DNA of 64,000 nucleotides, from the NCBI RefSeq assembly GCF_000340215.1, contig NW_006921543.1:806001-870000 (forward strand), in the 5' to 3' direction. The stretch is from Pseudocercospora fijiensis CIRAD86 (lineage: Eukaryota > Ascomycota > Dothideomycetes > Mycosphaerellales > Mycosphaerellaceae). The notes under the pieces were generated by a model, which made no database searches, was not told the DNA's origin, and worked only from the letters and a program-made list of their open reading frames with translations. This document shows positions 23,186-34,025 of the stretch, one piece after another; the first letter of the stretch is position 1; each line of letters starts with the position of its first letter. Position numbers and translations under genes: made by a program.

Positions 23186-24721
23186 TTACGCGTCTTCTTC
23201 CATGCAAGCCACTGCTACAGCAGCACCAAAGATAGAGCTTTCATGAGCCATGCTTAACGTGACAGCACCACGAGCAGCACCAGATTGTTCACACAAGTCG
23301 TCAAGATGTAGCTGGCAAAGCTCGCGATATCCTGGGTACTTCTCGACGATAGTGCCATTGCAGGCGACGGTGATATGTTCCGCCTCTTCCGGTTGAAGTC
23401 CTTCGGATTCCGTCTTCACGACCCAGAGTGCGTGAAGAGCTGTGGCAAGGTAAGCAGCGGCGCGTCTTGACACCAACCGTGCTACTTGTCGAATGAATTC
23501 GAGTTCGCTCAATCGAGGCTTTGTCACGGATGGATGTGCTTGGACAAATGCTGCCTTCGCCTTCTCCAAGGTTGGAGTGGTGTCGCTTTCAAATGCCGCA
23601 ATGATGCGGGAATCGAGCGCGTATGGGACGTCCAGTCGATCCGGTACTCGGCCACCGAAGAGGTCGATCTTTTGGATGGCCTCAACAAGGATCAGGCGCG
23701 CGATCTCGCCCAAGTAGCGGCCTGTGATAAGGTATTCGAGAGGTTGAAAGTCGGGCAGTGTGTGGTTCGCGTTCAACTCGTTGTCCCACCTCGTGACAGG
23801 CAAAGACTCTTTGCCGACCATGCTTAATTCAGTGTTCACGAGGACGTGTTTTGCATCTTGGAACCAGGCATCCGGTCGCGAGCCAAATTTGTGCGATGCC
23901 AATGCTGATGTAGGAAGAAAGACGCCGGCATTCGTTCCAGTTCCAAGAATGAGTGACAGACGCGTTGACGGGTCACGGTAAGCTTGAGATATGAGAGTGC
24001 CAGCACCGTCATTGACGATGGCACGCATCTGCACGTTGAGCCCTCTTCGTTCGCACGACCTCATGATCAATTCGCTCAGATCTTCGCCCTCCAAGCCCGT
24101 GGTCGCTTGAAATCCTTTTCCCATTTGGCGCAGCTTGCCTGTCCTTGGAGAGGTCATCTCCACAGGAAAGGACCATGCAAGTCCCATTGGCAAGGTGGCG
24201 TTTGATGTGCCGTTGACGTGGTTGTACTCCCCAAGCATATCGCCTATCCTGTCCGCCATCCAGTCAAAGAATGCTTGTCCTTCAAGGCCACGGGTCTGCT
24301 CATCGATCGTGAAGCTTCGTATTCTCCTGATCTGAAGACCATCACTGCCAGGCTTTGTCTTTCCGGTGAGCCTGATCAGCGCGATGCGGAAAGTTGAGCC
24401 TCCTACATCCAACGCAAGGAAGTCGCCTTGCTCATGGCCAGTAGGCAGTGTGTGCAGATATGACGGCAGCATAGAAATGTCCGATTCTGCCAAGCGTTCT
24501 CTGCACTCTGCCTGCAGCTTTGCAGATATCTCCAGCAGACGCTCAGTCTGTGTGGGAGCCTCGAATAGAGTGCGCACCTCGGCGAGGAAGTTATCCATGC
24601 TCTTCTTCGCTTCAATCTCCTTCTCCACTCCATGGTGCCCAGTGACTCGTGGTCCTTTGGAGGACGAATACGAAGACTTAGGATGCACCAGCCGAACCAC
24701 CGACTGAATCATGACGCTCAT
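23186..24721 (-). CDS. hxk3: Hexokinase-family sugar kinase, probable N-acetylglucosamine kinase
   Basis: An intronless frame. I start it at the ATG at 24721 (MSVMIQSVVRLV), giving 511 residues, close to normal hexokinase length. The frame is open up to 24925, but the extra 68 residues are low-complexity Thr/His-rich and look like 5' UTR. Motifs: LALDVGGSTFRIALIRL (phosphate loop 1, about 102-118), WSFPVEMTSPRTGKLRQMGK (sugar-binding region, about 183-202), IVNDGAGTLISQAY (catalytic Asp about 238; canonical NDT is NDG) and LILGTGTNAGVFLP (about 257-270). The variant sugar and catalytic motifs differ from glucose hexokinases and fit the divergent fungal GlcNAc-kinase or regulatory hexokinase groups. 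Position beside ron1 and near ngt1 and nag1 favours GlcNAc 6-phosphorylation in the cytosol. A. nidulans HxkC/XprF is the main alternative. Confidence 0.82.
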   Translation of the reverse strand: MSVMIQSVVRLVHPKSSYSSSKGPRVTGHHGVEKEIEAKKSMDNFLAEVRTLFEAPTQTERLLEISAKLQAECRERLAESDISMLPSYLHTLPTGHEQGDFLALDVGGSTFRIALIRLTGKTKPGSDGLQIRRIRSFTIDEQTRGLEGQAFFDWMADRIGDMLGEYNHVNGTSNATLPMGLAWSFPVEMTSPRTGKLRQMGKGFQATTGLEGEDLSELIMRSCERRGLNVQMRAIVNDGAGTLISQAYRDPSTRLSLILGTGTNAGVFLPTSALASHKFGSRPDAWFQDAKHVLVNTELSMVGKESLPVTRWDNELNANHTLPDFQPLEYLITGRYLGEIARLILVEAIQKIDLFGGRVPDRLDVPYALDSRIIAAFESDTTPTLEKAKAAFVQAHPSVTKPRLSELEFIRQVARLVSRRAAAYLATALHALWVVKTESEGLQPEEAEHITVACNGTIVEKYPGYRELCQLHLDDLCEQSGAARGAVTLSMAHESSIFGAAVAVACMEEDA

Positions 24722-25545
24722 TGCCTTACCCAGCTTGCTGGCAACCCACAGGTCAAGCAGAATCGCAATGCAGTAGCGACCTGCTGATGTCATATATGGG
24801 CAAAGCGAAGGAAGTTGCATACGCCGGCGGTGTGGTGAATAGTAATGAGGGTGGATGTTGGAGGGAATCAGCTGACAACGAGAGGCAGTATGGTGTGCAG
24901 TGCAAGCAGCAGTGGTAGTAGTCAATGCAAGATGCAGCTGTGGGTGGTCGATCGGCTTCTATAGTCGGAAATTCGGTCTACGCATGTGAGGATGGGTCGG
25001 CAAGTGAAGTGTCAGCGAGCGTGGCACCAGAGGGCTAGGATGGATTGGATTGGTATGGAGGGGCCAGAGAGTGGAAGACGCGTGCGCATGGTGGTAGTAG
25101 GCTGGCGGGAGCCCTTGTAGGCGGGTGCTAGGATGGGATGGAAGGCCGCGAGACGTCGCAACAGGAGCAGCAGGAGCAGCAGCAGGAGCAGGCGAAGCAG
25201 CCGCGGTGATTGGAGGCCGGAGGAATGTCGTGTATGTCCGTCTCAGATGCAGGCAGCGGTATACGGTAGTGTGAGGGTAGTCCGGAGAGTGGGTTCCAGG
25301 AAGGTTTCATCATTGCATAGCAATCGCTGGTGACAGGCTGGGCGGCCGATCACCGCTTGAGCCTCAGCGCAGCGGGAAAACAGTGCTGCCGGCGGCGAGG
25401 AGCAGCTGTATCGATACGGGCTGGGCAATGGCACATCGCCAGCCAGATCCACCGCAAGCAGAAACTGAGCTGTTCAATGTAACGTAACGTAGCATCTGAA
25501 GTCGGCGGGTGATGCCGCCGCGCGGGCTGCATGACATCAATGCAG
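24722..25545. promoter_or_regulatory. Upstream region of the sugar kinase gene
   Basis: About 820 bp of GC-rich unique DNA between the kinase start and the TA at 25546-25547 that precedes transposon copy C. A CAG/CAGGAG-type repeat lies at about 25160-25200. The element sits about 0.8 kb upstream of the kinase and may have displaced distal promoter sequence. Confidence 0.5.
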
Positions 25546-25547
25546 TA

Positions 25548-28500
25548 TCCGGGGTTCCGTCACACTCCTCCGGGTTCCGGCCATACGTAAAATCGCTTTT
25601 TCTTGGTAGGCCACACGTAAAACTCGATATAGTAATGGGCTCCACTCCTATATAGATATCTAGGTATATATAGTATTAAGCGGCGAGTCTAAGTATTATA
25701 TTAGCTAGTTTATCTAAGTATATAGTAGCTATAGGACCTTACTATCGCTATTTCTTATATAGTCCTTAGTAGGCGCGTCTACCTTATTCTAAAGCGTATA
25801 TTCCTCCTATTTCTTATATTCTACTATACGGATTATATATAAAACTTAGTATAAGGTATAAAAAGAGTAAAAAAGTAAAAAAGGATATAAGCTAAGTAGT
25901 TAACCGAGGTAGAGAGGATAGAGAGGGTAGTAGATCGCGTTGTTTTAAAGTACTACGAATTAGTAGCTAAATCGGATAATAAGAAGGTTAGTATTCGAGC
26001 GCTTTATAAAAGTAAGAAAGTAACTCGCCTATATTCTTATATCTACTAGTAGTTAAAAGGCTATAGGTCGCTATTTAGTCGTCTATTAACTAATACTAAA
26101 TTAGACGAGTCTTAAGAGATAGCGCTAGTAGATTATTATTAAGAGGGAGACAAAATAGATATATTCTTACTAGTACCGCTAATTACCGTTATAGTAATAG
26201 ATATACTAGTAAGTCTACTACTAGAAGATATATCGAAGAATATAATACCGCTATTTAGTATAGATTAGGCGGACCGCTTTCTAAAGCGCTATAGGCTTAG
26301 TAAGGTTAACTCGAAGCCGATTAAGGTATAGCGGAAGAAAGCTTACGAGCCTTCTATAATAAAAAGCTAGTTTAACCGTTTTAAGGCGATAATAAAGCGA
26401 CTAAATATAAAGCCGCAGAATATATAGAATTTTAATAAAACTAAGTATATTATTATAATAGATATAAAGCGGCGCGCCTAGACCGAGTATAATAGTAACT
26501 ATATATATATAACTATCGTCGAGATTGTAAACGCGTTTAGTAAGGTAGTAGATTATTAGTTAATCGTTAAAGGTATAATAGTCTAAGAAGTAAGAATAGT
26601 AGGTACCGAAGAAAGATAAGTCTATTACTACTACTACTACTATTACTACTTCCGAGTCCGAGTCCGCTTCTAAGGTAACAATACCTACTAACTATACTCT
26701 CGTTCTTAGGTAAGAACAACTTCTTAATTACTATTAACGAGTCTAGATATATAACCGACAATACTATAATATATTATATCCGCTAGTTTAAGCGAAAGAT
26801 AAGGCCTAGAGATCTAAACGAGTAGAGGCCCTACTAGAGGGTATTATTATACGACAATTACGTCTCCTATTGCTTTAGTAAGGTTATAGCCTTTATAAAG
26901 CGGTATAAGATTTAATTATAGGGCCTATAACCGTATACTTTATACTTTATGTAGACTTTAGATATAATCCTATTCTAGGTATATAAGTTAAGGTATAGGC
27001 AAGCGGTATTATAGGCTATATACTATAGTATTAGCGAGTTTAGAATATCTAAGTTTATAGAGGCGCTCTTAGCTATTTAGGCTAAGGCATTTACCTCTTA
27101 TAATATTAGGTTAGTATTTCGAAAGATAGGTATATTCCTAATTAATAGGGAGGTCCCTTATAAGTATATTCGAGATTTGTATAGAGCTACTAACCGTAAC
27201 TAGAACTAGTAAGTAATTGAAGGTAAATTAGTATAGAAAGAGGCCTAATACGAGGAATTGCTAGTAATAGCGGCTTAGCGGCTACCGCTTAGTAGGATTA
27301 TATCGCGTTAGTTAAGTAATACCGTTCTATAGAGCCTACTAATATTGATCTAGAAGGCTAGTCTTACGCTACCGGTTACTACTATCTCGAGGAACTCGAG
27401 AACCTAAAGTTACCTAATTAGTAATTACTTAGGGTATATTATTATTACTACCTTAGCAAATACTAGCTCCCGAATTGCTATAATAGCTCCTAGATACTAC
27501 TACTAGGCTACTAGCACTTGTACGATTAAGGCGTCTCGTATTACTATATAAGCTTATAAGGACTACCGAGTTCCGACGCTCTTATCGAAAACTAGCCCTA
27601 TAGGGTATATTACTATTATTACTATTATTACTATTATTACTATTATTACTATTATTACTATTATTACTATTATTACTATTATTACTATTATTACTATTAT
27701 TACTATTATTACTATTATTACTATTATTACTATTATTACTATTATTACTATTATTACTATTATTACTATTATTACTATTATTACTATTATTACTATTATT
27801 ACTATTATTACTATTATTACTATTATTACTATTATTACTATTATTACTATTATTTAACCTATTATTCCTATTTTCCTTAGTACCTATAAAAGTAGTAGAA
27901 GAGGCATATAATATATTAGTTAACGCGGCTATCTATAAAGGTAAGGAATATAAGCGTAAATACTAGTCTACGAGCCCTATCGAGCGAGTAAAGAAACGTT
28001 AGAAGAAATAGCCTAATCGGCTTATTCGAGTAGGTACTATCGAGGCTAACAAATTACGCTTATAACTTACTTAGTAAAATAAGGATATAGCTACTAATAG
28101 ATACTAGAAGATTCTCTATAAGGTAGAGAGTGCTTATAATAAGGTACGTACTTATCGATTAAAGTATAGTAAGGCCTTCTATATTATCTTTAATAATAAT
28201 AGTAGTAAGACTAAGTAGATAGATATTAAGCTATAGTCTATTAATAAGCTACTATAACAAGTCTTCGATAAGCGCCTTCTAACCTCCGACTCTACTTTAA
28301 AGAAGACTATTAATCTATATACTAATAATATTAGCTATTATAGGCGAGCTACCGATACGAGTAAGAGCGGTAATATTACCTATACCTAGAGTCTAATAAG
28401 GATATTATCTCTACTAATCCGTACCTATAACTACGATAAAGGCGACCTACTAACATAGACCGATATTAAGACTAAGTAGCGATTAGATACCCTATTCGCG

Positions 28501-29069
28501 TAAGAGCCTAATACTCGACTCGACTAGCTATAATAAGACAAGGCGCTACTTAATAGAGATACTATATATACTATATTTTAGCCTTACTTAGTAGATCCTC
28601 GCTAGCGCTAGAAGTTAGTATAGCGAAAGCGCTATTTCTACGAGCCTCTAAAGAAAACTAGTCGCTATTAAGGCGAGGTCGCTAGTAGTAAAAACAACCC
28701 TATTAAGCTAGAAGAGTCTTAAGATAGCAGTTAACTATTTAGTTAATAATAATAAGAAATAGTAATTATATAATAGACTTATAGACCGACCTATAAGGTA
28801 ATTAACTACTTAGTTAATAAGAGGTTTACGCGGAGGCCGATTATTTGTCTATTCTAACTATCTACGGTTATAATTTAGTCGCTAATATAATAGAAATCTA
28901 CTACTTCTTAACCCTAACTATGTCCCTATTTAATTTCCTAGTCTATATACTCTATAATATACTATAGTGTCGAGTTTTACGTATAGCCTACTAAGAAAAA
29001 GCGATTTTACGTATGGCCGGAATCCCCGAGCCCGGGGCGAGGGGTGAAGTGGCTGACGCAAACCCCGGA
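25548..29069 (+). mobile_element. Fot1/pogo-like element, copy C, complete, heavily RIP-mutated
   Basis: A 3.52-kb element with flanking TA on both sides (25546-25547, 29070-29071) and termini TCCGGGGTT...AACCCCGGA. Inside the ends are subterminal inverted repeats of about 50 bp that include GGCCATACGTAAAATCGC (left about 25579, right about 29003-29020 inverted). The transposase frame matches copies A and B: HTH near 25980-26060, FNKT near 26430, LLYDNYVSYCF near 26860 and PLDI-like sequence near 26960, all interrupted by TAG/TAA. It is more A/T-rich than copy B. It carries a private 9-bp minisatellite at 27607-27853. Confidence 0.88.
27607..27853. repeat. 9-bp minisatellite (TACTATTAT)n inside copy C
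   Basis: About 27 near-perfect tandem copies of a 9-bp unit made of TAT/TAC/TAT triplets fill about 245 bp. Copy B at the matching place (about 17100-17115) runs straight from GGTATCGAC into ATTTAACC, so the expansion is specific to copy C. In one frame all triplets encode Tyr. Confidence 0.95.
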
Positions 29070-29071
29070 TA

Positions 29072-29780
29072 TTGTATGTCGCCTTGTCGCCCTGGCAAAA
29101 TAGCTGGTCCGCATCTGCACGGCCCAGCCTGGACTCCCTGGCACAACTCCCGACGTCCTCTGTACCGGCGACCGCCCTCTGACACGACGACCACTCTGTA
29201 CCTGCACACTCCTGCGTTTCACTTTTCAAGCACCTCGTTGCATTTGCCACACTCGGCCTCCGCACGAGCACCAGCCAGAACCTGTTCAGAAACGCCAGGT
29301 GCAGCCTCGTATGTGTGCTCGCCGCATGGCAGCCACACCCCGGGTCCCGATGGCCACGAGGTCTGCTACACGGCTATGTAGATCAGACGGCGGTACGGTC
29401 CACACAGGCTGAATTCCCCCTGGACAATGGTCGTGGAATGCCTGTCCTGTCCATCCTTTGTACAGTAACCTTTGTCGTGGGAGGACACTTTGTCAGACCA
29501 ACCACACTTCGACGAGCCTCACCTTCACCATGTCACCGCCCCCCGAGCGCGATTGGTTGGCACATTACAGTGCTACATGAGCATCCATCCAGCAGGCAAC
29601 CTCCTTCGAATCGCTAAAGCCCCCCTCCCCCCCAAGATCGTGGGATTTTCTGCTACATTAACTGAACTCAGCATGCATGGCCTGACCATGCGCCGGAACA
29701 AACTTTAAGGATTCATCCGAGTAATACATACATAGTTCGCCATACCCTCAAGGCTACATGCGCCATCCCACAGTCTAGCA
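29072..29780. other. Unique sequence between two transposons
   Basis: About 700 bp of normal GC-balanced sequence between copy C and the Tc1-like element. Open frames here (for example at 29013-29381 and 29315-29617) show no domain, and one begins inside the transposon end, so no gene is called. It may be the former upstream flank of the kinase locus. Confidence 0.5.
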
Positions 29781-29782
29781 TA

Positions 29783-32492
29783 CACCCTCTTTCAAGAACC
29801 GAGTGGACACAAGGATACTAACTTCCTTCGAGCCAGGTTGTTTACATGGTATCTATCTATATAATAAGGCATTTAAAGGCTTGCTATCCGACTGGATAAT
29901 GGCCTGTTAGCCTCTCGTACGGTTACGTTATATATTAGCCTTCCGCCTCGAGTCTTCCGATTCTTATTAGCCTTCCGCTTCGAGTCTTCCGATTCTATTA
30001 CTAACTATTACTAACACTACTAGCAATGTTGACTAAGCGACTGTATTACGAGACCGCCTGCGCCTCTATTTATACCTCGATTAGGACTATAAATACCTTA
30101 TTCGGTCTATTATAAGAGCGGAGGTACGGAAGGAGGTAGAAGAAGCGCGAATTTAAGGAACAAGGCAAAGAGGCATATAAGCTAACAAGAGAAGGCTATT
30201 TTAAAGGAAGGACACTATATATAATATATAGTAATACAACTATACTACATATCAATCTAACTACTTCTATATATACTAAAAAATGCCTTCTATTTAAGCT
30301 ATTTTAACTTCCCCTTCTTTGTCTCCGATACCTAATCCGGAGGCCTTCTTTAAAATCCTTAATACAATGCTATTACTACCTCCTCGACTAATAGCAATCC
30401 TATTTTAGTTAACTTAAGTCCCCTATAGCTACACGCTATTACTACTACTAAAGCTATTACTATTCCTTATACTATATACTCCGATAGATACTTAGCTATT
30501 ATTTTAGCCTATACTAATCTCGGCTGCTTTAGCTAACCTATTTAGAAGCCCTATACCCTTACTAGCGGCATTAAAAGCCTCGTTAGAGGCAGAGGCTTTA
30601 GAAGCTTGTATAGGTGTTACACTACTACTAGCACCTTATAGGATGTCGCTAAAGTCCTATTTAGACGATTATAGCGAGCCTAGTTCAAGCGATAAAGGCG
30701 ACCCCTTTATTAAGGATAAGCGGTCTCCTTATAGACCTTCGAGGCGTAGAATAAGCTTCTAATTGCTACCTACGTTGCTATAAGCTAAGTCTTCTTCTTC
30801 TTCTTTATAGTCCTTAAATACCTTCTTCTATAGCTATAGCTCTATATTAACTGTTAAAGATAAAGACGCCGAGAACCCTCTATTTGAGCGCTTTAAAGAC
30901 AACTAAGACTTCCTTACTAGCTATAATAACAACGACTTAGTCGTCCCCTATCGCAAGCGTTGCCTTATTAAGCAACTGAAGCTTGTCTATAGTTAGCCTA
31001 TTCGGAAGATTAGTCGTCTTATTAACCTCGCACCTTCTACTATCTACCGCATTATTATAGAAGAATTCACCCCTTACCGTGCTCGTCTAGCCTATTATAG
31101 ACTATCTAGTCTTAATAGCGTACAGCAATTTCCTAAGGACCTAAAGAAGATAGTAGTTAACTTCTTAACTAGTAACGTAGAAGGCAGGAAGCTAACCTTC
31201 GGACAACTTATAGAGCGATTAGGCCTTAACTGCTTAGCAGCGATAATAAGACGCCTATATAGAGCGACTAGCTATCGTCGCTACGTTGCAAAGCAGAAGC
31301 TATAGCTTAGTAAGCGTACTAAAGGCGAGTTAACCTATCGCTTTATAATAGCTATAATTAGCTAACTTCTGACCGCTAGTATGCCGCCTTTAGTAGGCTC
31401 TTAAGCACGCTGCTTAGTCTATTAAAGACTAGTTTAACGTATCCTTTAGTAACGAGTTTGCAATCTACCGAGGTAGCTACTTACGTACCTACGTTACTCG
31501 TAGGCCTAACGAGCGCTTCAACCTAGATTGCTATACTACCTTACTATCGACAATCCCTTATTAAATGTATATAATAAGGCTCTTAGAAGGAGCAGATTAA
31601 TCGCTAACTAAGCAACGAGTAGGTACTAGGGTGCTATTGCCGGTCGTTGCGGCCGTTTAACCCTTCTACGGTAGAATAGGAAGGATTAGGGTACTATACG
31701 GTCTTCGAGCTATTTAGAGCACGTTCTTCTATATATTAACGACTATATCAACTATATAAATGAGGTCCTAGTTACTAAAGCACTCGACAGTCTATTCTTC
31801 GAGCTAGTACCTTATCTAGTCGATACAACAATAGCAATCTATTAGTAAGAGCTACTATTCTAGTAAGACAACGCTCCTTGCTACGTTGCAGCGGCAACTA
31901 TTTAAGAACTGTAACGCTACGGCATCAATCTAATAACTTAGCTACCTTCTAGTCTAGACCTCAATCCTATTAAGAACGTATAGAAGCTTATAAAGACGTA
32001 CGTCTATAAGGGTGGTTGTCTAAGAACAGATACTAAGCTATAGGCTAAAGTTAAAGAAGCGTAGATACAGATAACTATTAATGTGATTAGAGGCTTAGTA
32101 AGGACAATGCTATAGCGGGTTTAGGCTATAATTGTAGCGAAGGGCGGCACTACTCGTTAGTAGATAGTTATGGCTTTATTGTCTTATTTGTTAGTTGTTA
32201 GTTATTAGCCTATAGGCGTTAGTTAGGCGCTCGGAGTCTTGTTTATAGTCTACTTCGACAGTCTACTTACTAGTCTTCTATACTGCAATCTATATAGCTT
32301 CTATACGCCTCAATCTACTCCTTTTATGTCTTTAGCACTAACAGGCTGCAATACAGGCTATAAAATAGCCGCCTTACTAACTATAATAGTTACTAGCTAA
32401 GGTTAGCTGCTAAGGCTTAGCTAACTATGTTAAGACAGTCGGCCTTATTAACCCTAAGGGTTACCTGTTCCCCGAAACCTTGAAAGAGGGTG
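29783..32492 (+). mobile_element. Tc1/mariner-like element with TA-flanked inverted repeats, RIP-mutated
   Basis: The ends CACCCTCTTTCAAG (29783-29796) and its exact inverse (32479-32492) are each flanked by TA (29781-29782, 32493-32494), giving a 2.71-kb element. A plus-strand transposase frame runs from an ATG at 30283 to about 32160 through scattered TAG/TAA. It has a long Ser/Pro/Leu-rich N-terminus, an HTH region (RKISRLINLAPSTIYRIIIE around 31010), YWGAIAGRCGRL (around 31630), DNAPCYVAA (around 31870) and LPSSLDLNPIKNV (around 31940). The last is the SPDLNPIEN block, with the catalytic Glu changed to Lys, a change that fits RIP (GAG to AAG after T). At about 620 residues it is twice the usual Tc1 length because of the N-terminal extension. 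Confidence 0.88.
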
Positions 32493-32494
32493 TA

Positions 32495-33935
32495 TAGTAT
32501 TAACTACTATTCCCGCAAGAATAAGCTTTTTATCCTCTTAAAAGCGTCTTACGCTAGCAATAATACCGTACCTACGCTGTTATTAAGACCCGAATAGTAG
32601 CGTCCGCCGCTTGAGTAGTAATACAGGCAAAATGTGCTCCTAGGCGGCTAGCGCGTGCCTAGAGGAGTGCGAGCGAAGCTTTCGCCTTATATATACTAAG
32701 CTAATTCGGTTCTTTAGACCTCGAAGCTAGACCTTAAAGCTATTACTATTATTATACGATTTAGTTCTATTAGAATAGTTTATTAGGAATAAGTATTTTT
32801 ATATTTTTGTATTACTATTTTTCTTTTCTAGTATTTTAGATACTACTTTATTATTTTTAACTTTATATATATTACTTACTTTTATTCTAGTTTTCTCTAA
32901 TTTTTTATATCTATTACTACTTTTTATATTATTAAAAAAACTATTTTTAATTTTTTTCTTTAATGTTTTACAGTTTTTCTATTTAGTATCTTACTTGTTT
33001 TGCTTACCTATTTTATATTTTCTTATTTATTTTTATTATATGTTTTCTTTTTTCTAATACGTCTAAGTCCTCTTATTTATATCCTTATTTATTACTTGTT
33101 TTCTATCTTACTACTTAGTTTAGTACTAGCTTATTATTTAGTCTATTAATTAGCTTATTATTTAGTTTATTATTTACTTTGTTCTCTAGTTTTTTATTTA
33201 ATCTATTATTTGCTTTATTATTTAGTTTCTTCTCTAGTTTATTATTTACCTTCTTTTTAACTTTATTATAAGTTATTTATTTACTAGAATATAATTTATT
33301 TTATTAATTGTTTAACTAATTGTTTAACTAATTGCTTTACTAATTGTTTAATTAATTATTTAATTAATTGCCTTACTAATTGTTCTACTATTGTTTTATT
33401 CATTGTTTTATTAATTGTTTTGTTAATTGTTTTGTTAATTGTTTTGTTAATTGTTTTATTAATTGTTTTGTTAATTGTTCTATTAATTGTTTTATTAGTT
33501 GTTTTATTAGTTGTTTTATTAGTTGTTTTATTGGTTGTTTTGTTTGTTGTTTTGTTAATTGTTTTACTAACTAGGATAGTACCCGTACGTAAGTACTTCT
33601 GCTCCTTCTACTTACGTAGTAATAGCGGTAGCGCCCGCGAGTTTTTAAATTTTATATATATCTAGTATAGCGGAGCCGCGAATTTTAGGGTTCCTCGCTC
33701 TTATTCTCGCTCTCGTTCCTTTAATATTTTTCGGTAATTTTATAAATTCAAATCGTATGTTTTCTATAATTAAAATTAATTTTCCTATAGGTTCTTTTAT
33801 TAAAAGTTGTTTTATAAATTCTTTTATTAATGTTTTAGTTAATTTTCTTATTAATTTTCTTATTAATTGTTTGTATATTTTACTATATATTTTACTATAT
33901 ATTTGAAGTATTAGAAGGAAGGCAAAAGGCTTTAC
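32495..33935. repeat. AT-rich sequence with minisatellites
   Basis: About 1.4 kb of very A/T-rich DNA. Stretches at 33110-33260 repeat TTATTTAGTTT-like units, and 33308-33575 holds a 12-bp minisatellite with consensus ATTGTTTTGTTA and ATTGTTTTATTA variants. Open frames over this array are artefacts of the repeat. No mobile-element protein is recognisable. Confidence 0.75.
33308..33575. repeat. 12-bp AT-rich minisatellite
   Basis: About 22 tandem copies of a 12-bp unit (ATTGTTTTGTTA and close variants). Variants are grouped in runs, with GTTA copies on the left centre and GTTTTATTAGTT copies on the right, as expected from local unit duplication. Confidence 0.9.
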
Positions 33936-33938
33936 TAG

Positions 33939-34023
33939 CGGTTGTTCGGGAAGTCGGCGGTTGTTCGGGAAGTCGGCGGTTGTTCGGGAAGTCGGCGCTT
34001 GTTCGGGAAGTCGGCGCTTGTTC
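33939..34023. repeat. 19-bp tandem repeat
   Basis: Four to five tandem copies of GTTGTTCGGGAAGTCGGCG; the last two differ at one base (CTTGTTCGGG). The copies are directly adjacent with no spacers. They sit at the boundary between AT-rich DNA and normal sequence. Confidence 0.95.
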
Positions 34024-34025
34024 GG

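Noticed and set aside
24722..24925. N-terminal extension of the sugar kinase to the ATG at 24925
   Set aside because: Adds 68 low-complexity Thr/His-rich residues beyond normal hexokinase length; probably 5' UTR.
29013..29381. 122-residue frame downstream of copy C
   Set aside because: Starts inside the transposon terminus; no domain; composition not convincing.
33380..33665. Frames of repeated Cys-Phe-Val-Asn or Val-Leu-Leu-Ile
   Set aside because: Direct translation of the 12-bp minisatellite.
33939..34023. Possible CRISPR-like array
   Set aside because: Units are adjacent without spacers and the genome is fungal.
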